From Isoetes taiwanensis (taxonomy: Eukaryota; Streptophyta; Lycopodiopsida; Isoetales; Isoetaceae): 64,000 bases of DNA. Made by a program: the position numbers and the translations under genes. Below the pieces are notes generated by a model, which saw only the letters and a program-made list of their open reading frames with translations, did not search any database and was not told the origin of the DNA. Positions 20,352-34,123 of the stretch are shown in pieces (position 1 is the first letter of the stretch; the number at the start of each line of letters is the position of its first letter). The stretch spans positions 11,938,913 to 12,002,912 of the forward strand of contig JAJEKV010000024.1 of the NCBI GenBank assembly GCA_021234155.1, written 5' to 3'.

Positions 20352-21880
20352 ATGGAGGAGGTTTCAGCCTTGTTACAATAGGTCCAACGGCTTGTTCAAA
20401 TATGTTAGCAGTTGCACTTAGATAATAAGGAGCTCAGGGAGTGGGTAGCTTGTCATGAATCAACTTCTAGTTCTGGATTGAGGCCATCAGAGTCTAAGGT
20501 TAGTCTGCGCAAGAATTCTTTAGCACTAGCCGAAGGGTTCTTTCCTCACAAGGCCAACTCTAAGTTGGTTTGCTCCTCTGGAAGAGAGAGAAGTCCCAAA
20601 GTTGCAGGACCTTGTTGCTTTCACTGTTGAGCTTCATGCATGTTTTGGAGACATTTATCAGCAATGCACATCAGTTACTAAGCTTGGCTACTTCAGACAA
20701 GGTTCTCATTCGGTTTCAATTTATGGTTCAGAATTCCGTCAGATTTCTAATGACACGGACTTAAATGATGCTACAATTCGAGATTATTTTTAAAATAAGG
20801 TTCACGAGAATGTGAAAAGATATGTTGCTGACCATGGAGAATCCTACAAGGTTGGATGAAGTTATAAAACTTGCAATTCATTGTGGTAACCAGCTTTGAA
20901 CATAAGCAAGAAAACAGAATTGGGTTTTTCCAATTCCACGATGTCCTATAGCTATGTCCGTCCCAGTTTCATCTATAGATCCAGGAGGTCCGAACTTGAG
21001 CCTATGCAGATTCATCACGTTATTGTTTGGGCCCTTTAGTTCCATCCAACAAAAAGCGGCGCCAGATGGAAGCTAATATATACCTTTATTATGATGGGGC
21101 TGGGCACATTGCTCGAGGGTGCTCTATTAATTACACTTCGGAGTCAAAAAGCTTCAGGGACCGATCCAAGTAATATGAGTCTCTCAATGGCTGGCCGATA
21201 TTTGTCAGATTCCTTTCACATCTGACGAAGGGTTTATTTATTCTGATAAGGTCAGTAAGGAATTTCTTATCTTAGTGTCATCGGAGTCAGATGTTGAGAA
21301 GTTGGATGCCTTGGCAATGGTGCGAATGCTTGTTTTATGAGTTTGCTTCTAAGCGCCATCCCTAGAATCAGGCTCGATATAATTGATGGACATGAGATTT
21401 CCTCGGACACAATCACAGAATATATTGGACCTTTTTTCGGTTATATTCGAGAAAGTTTCTTATAGCGTTTCCTTCAATCTTGCTAGTCCATATGTGGCAA
21501 TGGTCTTGAGTCTTCCCTGGCTCGAGTTGCACAACGAATAGATTGACTAGTGCTCTAGATCATTCCTGTTTACCGGTTCTAGCTCTTGTCCCAATTCGTC
21601 TATAGGTCTTGCCTCTGCGCTAATATCTACTCTAGTCCATACAGTACTGTTGGTTTCTAATTTTGCTCTTATCCATGCTCCGGTTCCTGTTTCTGCTTTG
21701 GGTCTTGATGTATTCCTGTCTTTGCTTCAGTTCATGTCCCAGATTCTACCCATGTTTTAGATGTTATCCCAGTCCCTGCACATGATGACCTAGTTCATGT
21801 TCTTGTTCCCGTTTCTATCTCTATCTCTAGTCTTGGTCCTTCTCCTATCCAGGTTTCTGTTTCTGTAGATGTTTCTTCGT
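20352..21880 (+). pseudogene. Ty3/gypsy gag-protease remnant
   Basis: Decayed gag from a likely ATG at 20352 (MEEVSALLQ, stop soon after). Later pieces read VELHACFGDIYQQCTSV and a zinc-knuckle-like YYDGAGHIARGC (about 21090-21122). A protease-region stretch from about 21225 resembles 52900-53300. A long Ser/Pro/Val-rich linker (21560-21880) resembles 53300-53600, so both are copies of one family. Many stops and frameshifts. No RT follows: the sequence changes at about 21880. Confidence 0.65.
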
Positions 21881-21884
21881 CCTA

Positions 21885-22290
21885 ATCCAGGGAATAAATT
21901 ACTACTTACAAATTTCTTATTAGCCCTAATGGCTTTAGCTAAACTTGCCCAAAACTAATCCCAAAACTTTCTCTGATTTAGGTAAACTCCATAAAATTTT
22001 TCCTCTCATACTTTCTAGCATTTTGCTAAACTAACCCAAAAATCATTACAAAGGTTTCCATGCTGTGAGCCAAAAAAGCTTAAGCAAAAATTATTATGCT
22101 TTTTCTTAATCGTTTCCATACGATTATGCTATTGGTAAGTCTAGCATCAAATTATCCTTAGATACGAGGAAATAAATTAGGAATCATATATTTCTTATTA
22201 TCTAGGATTACTTTAGCTAAACTAGCTAAAAACTCATTCCAAAACTTTCTCTGGTTTAGCTAAGTAGTTTCAATTTTCACTCTCTTACAT
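21885..22290. repeat. AT-rich direct repeat, offset about 280 bp
   Basis: GGAATAAATTACTAC...TTCTTATTAGCCC...AAAACTTTCTCTG near 21890-21985 recurs as GAAATAAATTAGGAA...TTCTTATTATCTAGG...AAAACTTTCTCTGG near 22170-22260. It could be an internal LTR duplication. Confidence 0.55.
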
Positions 22291-22299
22291 TCTTGCATT

Positions 22300-23550
22300 T
22301 GCCTAAAGAGCTGGAAGGTTGGTACAAACGCGAAAAAAGTTAAGCTAATTATTAATTTTGCTCCAATATTTTCCATTTAGTTTTACCAATATTTTTTAAA
22401 TATGTGCTAGAAAATCGACAAATAGCTAAGTTTAGCCCTTAAATTATTCCATGTTCCAATCATACCCTTAGTTATCTCAAAAAATTCTCTTCATAATTGA
22501 ATTAGAACGGTAAGATCCTAGTTCGTATTCATAATCAAGGTTCATCTATTGACTAGCTTTGCACCGATGAAGTCTGCTCTGATGGGGTCTAGGTTCGGGA
22601 TGGCCTAGTAGATAGTCCTCCGTGAGGATCCTTGGACCAAGCAAACAAATCCTAAGCAATGGAGTGTCACACGAGATTTGCTAAAAAGAGAAACTAAGAA
22701 CTAAAAACAAACAACCAAGAGAGAGAAACAAGAGAAACTATATGCCAAGATAAGAATCCCTTGAAATGATCAAGAAAAGTACATGAAGTCTTCAGAATGT
22801 GGCGATGAGACAACTAGAAAAATATTAAGACTTTTCTAAGCTTCTAAGTCTAAGCTTTTGATATATATATATATATAGTACAATGGTCTTGGGCCCAAAA
22901 TAGCAAAAAGACTAACATCTTAGATCTCGGTTACCTACTCCCAAAATCTCTGCTAATAGCGCGGGGAATTCTGCTATAACATCTGGAGTCAGGATTGTTG
23001 TGATTCATGCTGCATGAGACTCATGCTCTGTGGCTGTGGGTTCTTCATGCCATGGATTCCCATGGGGCAGTCGTGAATGAGGTGTCCTGGCTGGAAAACC
23101 TGAAGCACAACTTTTTCTTTATACATTCTTCTCTCTTTTCCTTAGGGATACTGTCCAAGAAATGCTTTACTGATCTTCCTGCTGAGGACCCTAGTGTCTG
23201 TTGTTCCCCAAATGAGTCTCCCTGTGACTGCTGGCTTGGTGGTGCGGTAACTGTCTGCTTTGGGGTGTAGGAACCCCTTTCCTTCCCTTCATTGTAAAAA
23301 GACTATTTCTGCGCTGGTGTCTGGAGTGCCTCCCCTAAGCTCAATGCTTTGTCCTCTGCTTTCCCTACTATCCTCGAATTGATGGCTCGGACAAGCCTTT
23401 TGATACTGATGTTTAGGCCCTCAATGTATCCATCCATCTACTGCTTGTCTTTCTGTTATCCTTGGCACATTCAGTCTTAGCCTCATGAATTCTTCAATGT
23501 ATTTAGCCACTGACATGTTCCCTTAATCAAGGCGGTAGAACTGTTGTATT
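22300..23550. other. no clear gene; short (TA)n at about 22861-22877
   Basis: No recognisable exons. The 3' part may be decayed upstream coding sequence of the copia element. Confidence 0.35.
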
Positions 23551-26183
23551 TGCCTGCTTACACATCGTAATCAAGCATTGCAAAGCGATAATGGAGGTGA
23601 GTACATATCTAATGCTTCTGTTTCCTTTTGTCAAGAGCAAGGAATTAAGCAGTTATTAACTCCATACGTACTGAATTGAATGGGCTTGTGGAGTGAATGA
23701 ATAGAACACTTGTAGAGGTTGCTAGGTGTATGTTAGCATGCTCATACCTTCCAAAGCATTTTGTTTTAGCACACCAGCCCTACCGGGCCTACAGCCTTTT
23801 CTCAAATTCTAGCCTATCCACGTGTAATTTCCATATCATCAAAATCGATGTTTTTTTTTTTTGGGGGGGAGGGAGGGGAGAGGGGCGCGCTTATTGCAGC
23901 CTATATATGAAATAAAATTCTTGCATCAAGTCATGGTCAGACCCCTGATGAAGTTTGGCCAAGACAAAAATCCAATATTAGTAGACTCAGGGTCTGTTTA
24001 GCCTATGCCCATATCCCAAATCAAAAGCATAAGAATTAGATGTGAAAGCTGGAGTTTCATTTCTATTGGGATGTACAGAAGATGGACGAGGATATAAATT
24101 ATATGGAGTGCAAGCATGAAGAATTTTTTACAGCTAAGATGTAATATGCTGATAGCATTTGATGTATAAAGACCTCTTAAGTGTTGCTATAATTTCACTT
24201 GTTGCGGCCATTGACGCGGTTATATTCAATGATGATTATGATCTTGATGAAATGATAATGAATATTCCAAATGGGCAGGGAACAAGTTCTCTTCAACTGC
24301 AACAATGGGTCTCAATTTGGTCTTCAACGACCTTTCTTAGTTCATGATACAGTTTTCTCATCAAGGAGGAGCTAGCAGTCATAGAAGTTCTTCAAGAAGT
24401 CCATCTATCTTATTTTTTATTTTTTTGGAGGGGGGTGGGGGGAGGCTCTCTGGATTGAACCTTATGTGACAAAATCAGGAAGGGTCAGCAAGCCCACTAC
24501 CAAAGCACATGAATCTGTGGCACAGGTGCTAGTAAGGAAGCAGGGAATGCTTATGGCCTCTACTAGTCCAGTACTCATAGAACCTAATTCTTTGAAGGAA
24601 GCTATGAATGGACCATACGCAAATGAATGGTAGGCTACTACTATTGATGCTAAATTCTAGTCCCTTCAACGAAATCAGACTTGGCTATTAGTTCCCCTTC
24701 TGAACGGCAAACGTGTATCAGTTATAAGTGGTTGTCCAAGTTCAAATATATAGTTCAAGGCTCTATATAACGTTTTAAGGCAAGACTAGTTGCAAGAGGG
24801 TTCATATACGTTGCTGGTTTGGATTTCATGGAAACTTTTTCTCCAGCTTGTGTCTATCAGGCCCTTGTTAAATTTAGCTGCCAATCTTGACCTTGAAGTG
24901 CATCAGATAGATGTCAAGACAACGTTCTTGAATGGTGAGCTCGATGAAGACTCTTATATGGTTCATCCAGAAGGATATGAAGAAGAAGCAGACCGCTTGG
25001 TATGCAATCTTAATCGAGCTATTTATGGGCTCAAATAGTCATCTCAAATGTGGTATCAAGTGATTGATAGTTGTTTAGTTTGGGCTTTAAGCGTAATGAA
25101 GCAGACTCAAATGTGTGTGTACGGCAATCTAGACAATGCACATTTATCATGGTTGCATGTATGTTGGCAATTATGCTCTTTTAAGTCCATGTCTCAAAGC
25201 TTTAGAAGCAGTCAAGCAGCAATTATGTATCGGGTTTGAAATGTCAGACTTAGGTGAGCTTCGATATTGCTTAGGAATATAAGGGACTCGAGACAGGGGA
25301 AGTAAGAAGCTGAAGATACCTCAGAGTCGTTATGTTCATGAGATGCTTGCTCGTTATGACTTGGAAGGTTGTAAACCTGTTATTACACCCAGGGAAACAG
25401 GTCTGAAACATTCCAAGGATCAATTGCCAAAAACACAAGAAGAGTTTCTAGCATGAAAGAAATTCCATATACGCAAGTGGTTGGGAGTTTGATATATGCA
25501 TTGGTTTGTACCCGACAAAGCTTGGGCTATTCAATGAGAGTTACTTCTCAATTCATGGCAGATCCAGATATTGAACATTGGAAACATGTAAAATGAGTCA
25601 TGAGATACTTGAAGGGAACAACTCATTTTGGGTTGTGTTTTGAAGGAATGGAAAGTGAAACATTGATTAGTTACACAGATTGTTGATTGGACAGGAGATT
25701 CTGATTCAAGGAAGTCAATTTCTGGATACTCATTCAGCTTAGGAAGTGGCTTTCTTGGAGTTCAAAGAAACAAGCAATAGTTGCATTATCTAGTACAGAA
25801 GCTGAGTATGTTGCAACAACTCATGCAGCAAAGCTAGCTATTTGGTTAAGGAGGTTTTTAGAAGGGTTACATCATAAATTTGTAGTAGATCAACAATAAT
25901 ATTCATTAATAATTAGGGTTCTATTACGCTGATGAGGAACCCTAGGTATCATGCTAGAATCAAATACATTCAAACACAGTTTCAACTTATCAGAGAACAA
26001 GTTAATGAAGAGATTCTTGAGCTGGTTTATATTGGTATGAATGAAATGGTCGTAGATGTACTTACTAAACCATTGGCCAAAGACAAGTTTGAGGGTTATA
26101 GAACTTCTCTTGGTGTGGTCAATTTGAGTGATGATGTCACGATAGACCTGGAACAAGTAGGAGTATTAAGAATGCGTTCTTGA
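23550..26183 (+). pseudogene. Ty1/copia pol remnant
   Basis: Decayed pol with domains in copia order. Integrase: SDNGGEY-like at about 23583 and MNRTLVEVARCML at about 23697. RT: LDLEVHQIDVKTTFLNGEL at about 24888 and VCNLNRAIYGLK at about 25001. RNase H: VALSSTEAEYVA at about 25783 and EMVVDVLTKPLAKDKFEGY at about 26042. The frame is broken by many stops and shifts, and an AT/G-rich insertion lies near 23848-23890. The end at 26183 fits the normal copia C-terminus. LTRs were not identified. Confidence 0.8.
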
Positions 26184-26199
26184 GTCTACCACCATCATC

Positions 26200-27095
26200 C
26201 AATGTGGCTGCCACATTTGAGCCACCAGACGTGGCTATTGCCAAAGGTTGTAACTTCTCTGATAAGGAAAAGAAACGAATGTATGCGATTCATTCTATCA
26301 TCTTAGCTATTTAATGTTGTGACCACAGCAAGGGCTATTCTTGTGTATCCATCAATAGATATTTCTACTACTATTGATCTCTGATTTGTAAGAATATCTT
26401 CTTCAGCTTCATCTTACTATAGAAAAATGCATCCTTCTTTTGCTAGAACCAAGTACTATGGGAATCTTCCCATAATTTCCTACAACTAATCCATTTTCTT
26501 GCCCAATTGTAGCAACTTATATTCCTCTCAATAGTCATATATAAATTAAGCATAAAGGAAGTAAAGTCGCATTTGATTGAAGTGGTTCTCATGTTTTTTT
26601 TTTTTGCACTCGGTTAAATTGACCCAAAAGGACGTGCGAACACCTTTAGTGCTTTAGAAGAGGCATGTTTTCTTGTGTGAAAAAAAAAACTAAGGAAAAT
26701 TACGTGGTCTATTTCGGTTTACTTTTCGCAGCTAGCGAGTTGAGAAGGTAAAAAGCATAGCTAAAATAAATGAAAATGCTATCTTTCTATAAATAAAGTG
26801 CTGATCTGCACTAAATTTTCGTTCATAAATAGTTTCATTACATTGTATTTTACGCGCATGGACCACCTAATAAGAACAAGATGTGGAGCCCCCTTCAACC
26901 TGTTCTAAGCCACGTGCGGGACTTGAAGACGATAAACACCTATACGAGAAGGTGCTTCATTGGCCACAATCTGGCCGGTCCAACTAATTTCACCACCCTC
27001 GTCTCGTCTCCTTTCGTCAATGAACGAGTCTTTCTATTGCTCCTGAGCATGTCATGTAGTCGGGATAATGACTGCAACACACATAATCAAGTTAA
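26200..27095. other. copia 3' flank, no gene seen
   Basis: AT-rich; may include the old 3' LTR, but I could not find its partner. Confidence 0.35.
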
Positions 27096-27099
27096 TCAA

Positions 27100-27490
27100 G
27101 AAAGGTAGCTCAGAATGAAAAACGCAGATCTGAGGTTCTTTCTCGACTCGTGAGTCGAGAAAGGCAGCTCAGAGTAAAAAATGCAGTTTTGAGGCCCTTC
27201 AAGGTGAAAAACAGAGGTCTGAGGTCCTTTCTCGGTCGAGAGTCGAGAAAGGCATCTCAGAGTGAAAAACGTAGTTCTGAAGCCCTTCAAAATGAAAAAC
27301 GCAGGTCTAAGGTAGCTTAAAGTAAAAAACACAGTTCTGACATCCTTCAAAGTGAAAAACACATGTCTGAGGTCCTTTCTCGACTGAAGGCAACTCAGAA
27401 TGAAAAATGCTGTGAGGCCCTTCAAACGTAGGTCTAAGGGCCTTTATCGACTTACGAGTCGAGAAATGCAGCTCAGAGTGAAAAATAAGG
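27100..27490. repeat. degenerate minisatellite with hairpins
   Basis: A unit of about 30 bp (AGTGAAAAACGCAGTTCTGA, then GGCCCTTCAA) recurs about ten times, alternating with CTTTCTCGACTC / GAGTCGAGAAAG segments. At 27138-27163 these form 12-bp perfect arms around GT; diverged versions lie near 27218 and 27440. Confidence 0.8.
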
Positions 27491-27719
27491 CCTCATGTTT
27501 GTTGTTGTATTAAGGTCCCAGGCCATCCATGCTTGTGATTCAATGTGGTGTTTGTTGTTATATTAAGGCTCCAGGCCATCCATGCTTGCGATTCTATGCA
27601 TTCTCGACTGCCATGTTGAGAATTGTTCTTTAACTTAGTCATTAGATTAATTTAATTTTTTATCTCATTTATCTAATTAATTATTATTTATATTTTAATA
27701 ATTGGTACTTTTAAAAAAG

Positions 27720-28107
27720 GATCCATCCATTTCACTCTTGTTGGTTTCAGCCTATAGTCAGATTCGGGCTCGCTACATTCTCTTGGTGCGACCTAGTCTG
27801 CCCCTGCACGAGCTGCTCAGTACGCCATCAGTTCGATCCCTTGGCTCCTACCTCCAGGAGGTTTTGGATCTGCGGACTCACCTCTGTCCCCGGGCGCCTA
27901 CCTGAGGTGCCGGGAATTCATGTGTATTGTATATTTGTATGCAGTTGTCGGCCGAGGTTTTGTTCTTTGCGGCGGTTTTCCCCCTGGGGGGGAGGGGGGT
28001 TAATGGGGTAGCAACGGGCTTGCTGCACCCGTGTAATTTGGGTCCCATAGGCCGATTGGCCTCCACGGGGCGATAAAAAGAACCTTCCTTCCTTCCTTCC
28101 TTTCTTC
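27720..28107 (+). mobile_element. 5'-truncated LINE with (CCTT)n tail
   Basis: An open C-terminal piece (LPLHELLSTPSVRSLGSYLQ) ends with TGA at about 27903. Then comes a G/C-rich 3' region with the hairpin-like ACGGGCTTGCTGCACCCGT (28012-28030), GGTCCCATAGGCCGATTGG (28040-28058), GCGATAAAAA and CCTT repeats. Same family terminus as 5932 and 48150. Confidence 0.6.
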
Positions 28108-28250
28108 CCAACTTCTCCCCTCCCTCAACCGCTTCCCTTGTCCCCTTGTCCCCCCCCCCCCCCTCCCCCCCCCCCCCCCTGCCCCTCTCCCTCTTTGCTC
28201 TCTCCCCGGCTTCTTCCCTTTGCCCCTCCCCCCTTTCCGTCATCATTTGC
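28108..28250. repeat. poly-C/CT low-complexity tract
   Basis: C runs up to about 18 bases interrupted by T and G (28150-28190). Likely hard to sequence and prone to error. Confidence 0.85.
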
Positions 28251-28259
28251 CCTAGTTAA

Positions 28260-31130
28260 AGCTATAGACAACCTCCATGCCATAACATTGCATGAGAGAT
28301 GAGCATAGTAGATTCTGTGAACTTTCTCAACTCATGCATGGCTTGTAAATTTCATGAGAAAAACAAGTGAACCAGTTCTTGTGCTATGATGTGTATTTCT
28401 ATCAATCATTCAATGGAAAACATTTTTTTTTGTATGAGTTCCATTTTCTTGCATGAGGCCCAAACGTCAGGATCTGACCGACTATAATTAAATGCGACTT
28501 AGCAATGATTTTCAATATCCTTTGCAAACTAGAGGAGTAAAACTTGGACCAAAATCTAAAGAAGACTGAGAAAAGTCGTATAGCCAAATAATTGTCTGAA
28601 CTTATATGCTTGAAGACGAATCCCATTGTAAAGCAGAACCTAATGAATGCCAACTAGACCTCAGCCCAATCCTAAAAATTGATTCAAAACATGGTGCATT
28701 GTTGGAGTTACCTCAAGGTCATCATGCTACTATACAAGTAAAAACTCAACAGCTATCCATCTACATAATCCTTCATCAGAAAGTGAAATCTAAGGTCTCA
28801 AAACACTTTAATTTCAAAATTCCAAATCCAACAGATAGATCGAATCTTCTAGAATACATAGAAAACACACATATATCTAGAATATTTTGATGAAAGCAAC
28901 AATAATTATTAGAATAGATTGCCACATTATTCCTGAAGCTTCCACCTTCTTTCAAGATTCTGATCCTAATCAAACTGATCAACAACAAATCTTGAAAATT
29001 AAGAGAATATTATTGAAGCTTCAAACAATTAGCTTAAAGCTAACTAGACTTAAACAAGCCTAACCCACCAGAGCCCATTCTAAAATACAAATTGTGGGCA
29101 TACACCTTATATTCTACCAAAGTCCTCGAAAACTAACCAATCACTCTATCATGGCTATCTAAAAAAGAAATAGATTATTTCTACCAGATTATATAAAGAA
29201 GGATTAGATACGGATCACCTGGATGAAACTATAGATCCTTGCCCAAAATCAAAGAGGACAAAATCCCTCTGCCTGGCCTCAAATCAAAATTTCATTGCCC
29301 CGTCCCTCCATTAGCAAAAGATCTCGTAACCCTCGCAGCCTTTTGAGTGTTGGTAGACGGGGTAGGGCAAATTCATAAATGGTCATAGGATAGAGCTCTA
29401 GATGATCTAACGGTGATGTTCGCAATGTTTAGGTTCAAGCCTGTGAAGGGCTGTATGTCTGACACTCCTATGTCATTAGCCTACCCATCCTATGTGGCAG
29501 TGGTCTCAAGCAAAAGGCCACAACGTATATGTTGGAAGCATCGTATATGAAGTGGAAATGACATAAAAGCAAGGGAGACCGCATGGATTGAGAAGGTAGG
29601 GAAGTAATCTCGACTTCTTGTATCTTGGAAGAAGTCAAATATTGGTACACATTGGGAGAAAGCTGGGGTGAAGACTCACACATCTCACAAAGAATCCTGG
29701 ACTCTCTTAGCTGCTCAAACACCTATCTTCTTAGATTACTCATCCCATCAAGCGACATCTTCACTATCTCAAATGTCTTGCAGTCTAATGATTCTATTAA
29801 TAGGTTATACAACCTAACTTTAGTAACTAGGTCACAAGGACTTATCTGCTCTCAGCTTGGCAAGGCAACATAGTGAAAGACATTTGAATTGATAGATAAA
29901 AAATATACATTGTACTGCAGATGGACAAAGATCCAAAGAATGTCATCATTTGAAGCTAAGCTCTGTTTGTTCAACGTAAATGATTTGATGCTTGTTTTAT
30001 TCTTTGGAGTTGCCTCATGGCATTTCAAGCCTTCTACTCCCATTGCTCCTGCATGTTCAATGCCCAATCTTTGTGATTAGCGTGCATTCTAGATTGCCAT
30101 TGTTTGTTGCTTGGCAACTCTAGACACGACTAAACTTACGGGACAATGTTTTTAGTTCCATATATCAACTCTCTTAACTTTTTTAGTTTCTAATAGTCTG
30201 AAATCATTATATGTATTTCATATATATTAGGTACTTCGTGAATAGGGAGATGTGAGGTGTAAAATCCTGTCAAAGGGATATTAACGTTAGTATAATGACA
30301 CCTGCCAATAGCTCTTACTATAGCGCAACTTCTCAAAACCATAAGTTTGCACAAAAGATGGGAGAAAATGGGGAGTGTGAAGATGGAGTGCACTGTGTGT
30401 TTTTCTGTAATATATTGGCCTAAACAACATGAGTGCTTTAAAAACACATAGTGAATAAGCTACTTACTAGTCATTTTGACCATTTTATTACAACACAGAA
30501 GGAAGCTCTTGTTACTGCCCCTCCACCACTAGAGGCCTGCTACACAAAAGAAAAAACACCACCCTTCATCCAAAACTTCTGGCAGCACTGATTTGAATGC
30601 AGCTTTCTACAAAATTACGTACCAAATAGATAAAGCTGTAGTCGGAGCTTGCACCTCCAAGTGCCTCCAAACAATCTCCCCAAGTTCCAAATTGTAAATG
30701 ACAGAAATAAACATGTAAAAGAATGCTAACCATTGGAAAGCTTTATAACTAAGAAGTACATGCCTTTATAACTAAGAAGCTTTAATGTACATGAAGACGA
30801 TACAGAGCCATGGGATAGAACTATACACAGTGCGATTCTAAGCGGTCTCGAGCTTAAGACATATCTGTTCTTGGATTAATGTGTCACGACTAAAAGAAAT
30901 GCCTGTCCACCTGACGTAAATAAAGGATGAGAATCAAAAGCATTGTTTAGCAAATAGGTTAAATCTGCAGCAGAGCTTGGACCTTGAAGTGCCCAAAGGC
31001 AATCTCACCAAGTTCTAAAGTTAAATGAAAAAAATTAATATATAAAAGAATGTCACGCACATGGCAAAGAAGAAAATGCGATCGGCCACCTAGACGTGAA
31101 TAAAAGAAAGAGGGTCAAAATGAATGGAGA
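28260..31130. other. no recognisable gene
   Basis: About 2.9 kb with short frames only. I see no conserved exon, LTR pair or RNA gene. Confidence 0.4.
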
Positions 31131-31246
31131 ATAGATAGATAGCATTTTTTATATCATGCCATATAGGCAGCATTCCATATGAATAAGACTTGAACACAAG
31201 CCCTCATAATTACTCGCCCAATAAACTAGCTACCAAACCACATGAG
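31131..31246 (-). mobile_element. tRNA-derived SINE-like element, second copy
   Basis: On the minus strand: box A-like GTTTGGTAGCTAG (about 31226-31238), box B-like GTTCAAGTCTTA (31184-31195), then a short body and the tail AAAAATGCTATCTATCTATT. It matches 17961-18086 in layout and tail. Confidence 0.5.
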
Positions 31247-31249
31247 AAA

Positions 31250-33380
31250 AAGGGAAAAGGAATAATATTACGTGGTGATCCCATCTAATAAAATTATACT
31301 TTTAGATTGCCCAAAGGGCAAACCCCTGGGAGGTGGGATGATTGAATGTTATTTTTCTACAACTGGATGTGCCAATTTGACGATGTAGATGGCCAGCATT
31401 ATGTGAAGTTTTCAGTGCCTGAGCCTGCATTAGAGGGCCATCTAACCATCGAAAGAAAGTACTTTGTCCAACCCCAGATTGAAGAGCGGCAGCTTCTTCA
31501 CCCAACCCCAGATTGAAGAGCTCTATCATACATTGAAGGGCAACAACTTCCTCACCCAACTCTGATCTTCACCAAGCACATAGAATTTGCCAAAGTAATT
31601 TCTTTGGCTTCATTTTTCTCCAAGGTCATATTAGGATCTTGGCCTCTGGTGCACATGCTCCGAAAGCTATTGTCTCCTTGGCCTAAATACAGGCTTCATA
31701 CAACATGTCAAAACCGTAGCAGGAGGCTGCTAAGATTTTCGCAAGGCCAAACAAGCTATAGCAAGAGAGTTGAAGGTCAGACATGTAGCAAGAGGCTGTG
31801 CAATATTAGTCAAGGCTTATCTAGAACGAGTGTTTGTTTGCTATTCTCCTAATGAGGGTGGCTCCTTGGAATTTTCTAGCCTGGATTCTTTCTAGCTGAA
31901 GAACATTTAAGTGAAAGAACTTATGAATGGAAATCCAGTCTAAGAGACTCTTAGAATACTTCTAATTGTCCCAAAGATTATTGTTTAGGATAAGCTTAGA
32001 ATTCAAGTCCCACTCAAAGGGATAGATACTGCGAAGTGGGCAAAATCACAGAGTGTAATCAAAGGAAGGAGAGCAGAAGGCATAAAATGTGGGATTATTT
32101 ATGATTGCATTCCGTCTCCTGCAAACTCCATGCATTGTAGCATGGTCTTGGTATGAAACCCACAACTCTTGCATCAAATTTCTTGCTGGATCCACCAAAT
32201 TGTATGTAGATTTCATTCCAGGATTAAATATATTTCTATGGGCAACCCACAATGCATTAGCACATTATTTTAATAGTGTACCTTACTGGAGTGTGACCTA
32301 AGAGAATGACATCATCTGCATTCATTAATTGTCTAATGATGTCATGGACAAGCTTTGGACCATCATCCCTATGGGCAATCCAATCCTCAAGCTAGTCAAT
32401 ATATAAGTCAAACAAGCGTGAACACTCTAGGGGCAAACATGAAATATTAAAAGGGTGAAAAAAGTGAGTGGCATCATGTTCTTGTGGGGCTTGTAGAAGT
32501 ATATGGACCAAAATGGCAAGTACATGAATGGATAATAATGGGGAGTATAACCATATATACTCCAAGGCATGCATGCGACTTGATGTCAACGAAAAGAAGT
32601 ATCTAATGGTCAACATATATGTGTACCTTAACGCAATACCAAAAAACATTCAAAATTGTCTCATTGGCATCCGTATTGCTAGCATCTTGTTACTTCTCGT
32701 CAATACGAGAGCGTCCATCAATCTCGGGAAATGTGAGACATATGGAATTATCAATTTGTATCAACCAGGACAACAATTGCTTGTGCAACTCGACAACAAA
32801 CTTCCTTTTTTTTAAAGGATTTAGAGAAGAGAAGGAAAAAGATAAATGACAACTAGAAACACCTTGTGTAGTTTCTTGGAGGGTAGAAAACCTTTTGAAG
32901 ATAAAAAACCTTAAGGTGAGAGACGCCCCATGGACCTTTTTGATAGCCAATGTCAATGTCATTGATCTAACCTATTTGATCACATTCATCTTATACTAGT
33001 GAAATATTACTAGCATTTGTTTCGTTAAGAACTTGCAATCTATAGATATGTTCCAACCGCAAAGAAGAAGCCAAATGTGATTGAATTTCAACATTATTTA
33101 ATTATGCGTCCACATTTGTGGGGTTGGGTGCTTTAAGTTGCACACCTTCTAAGGGAATAATGAGAAACACGACAAGGTTGAAAAGGTAGGGTGGTGACTA
33201 AATCTATTTTGTCCTTGTTGGAGTTTCTAGACGAGTATATATATTGACCAAAATGTCAAGTATATGACTGGTAAATGGGAAATGTGCATACATATAATAA
33301 GGCATGCACGTGCTTTGGTTCAATGTGGTAAAAGAAATTACATATGAACCGCATGGTCTTTATGAGAGTGTGAATATATT
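31250..33380. other. no clear gene; small internal repeat at 31467-31555
   Basis: CCCAACCCCAGATTGAAGAG occurs twice (near 31468 and 31501). Otherwise short frames with no recognisable motif. Confidence 0.4.
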
Positions 33381-33382
33381 TA

Positions 33383-33383
33383 T

Positions 33384-33415
<32 letters not shown>

Positions 33416-33424
33416 TATCTTATT
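33383..33424. repeat. (TTATC)n microsatellite
   Basis: About eight pentamer repeats; possibly another retroposon tail, but no family terminus precedes it. Confidence 0.9.
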
Positions 33425-34123
33425 CACCTTTAGCCTTAAGAAGCTCAACTGACGCTCTAAGCTCTACTTAGGAATGGTTTGAGAAACTTTTTGCAGTAAA
33501 CAGAAGATTACATACAAGTTCTGGGCTCAATCAGTTAATATAGAACTCTAACAAGCTAATCTAAGAACTCTAGCCAGCTAGCCCTTCAGAACTATAATAT
33601 ATATGGAGTTCCTATCTCCGTGACAAAGTGTCCACGTACCTTGAGTGTGAGAGAAATCATAAAAGGACTTCTGGTGTGCAAAAAGACTTCAAAATTATTT
33701 TAGTCGAAACATAAAGTTTTAAATGGTTCCATTTGTAACAAATTATGAGGCACGTTTAAAATAACCAAAATATCGATGGGGTGTAAATGCCGCTGGCGTC
33801 TGCCGCTGGCACATTGCAGTCCTTGCATGCGGTTCGAGAAGTCCAAAAAAAAGGATTTTCAACAGCTGCAATGAAGACATAAGGCACCCAAGTCTCTAGA
33901 TGCGTGTCTGCAACGTCGTCTCCATGGACCCTCTGGCGCCCATATCACCATATTTACATCTCAGAGGAAGCTTCATCAGTCCTTTGTTGTGGACTTTTGT
34001 AGCATTACATTACATGAGACCCAAAGTGCTTATATATCTTATCGCTCATATAAGCCTCTCTTCATGTTTTCCTTTCGTTCTTGAGCACAGCCTCAATAGT
34101 TTTGAGTTGCAGAAGCCACAGAG

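Noticed and set aside
33383-33424. Retroposon tail of the GGTCCCATAGGCC family
   Set aside because: The pentamer run is tail-like, but the conserved terminus is not found in front of it.
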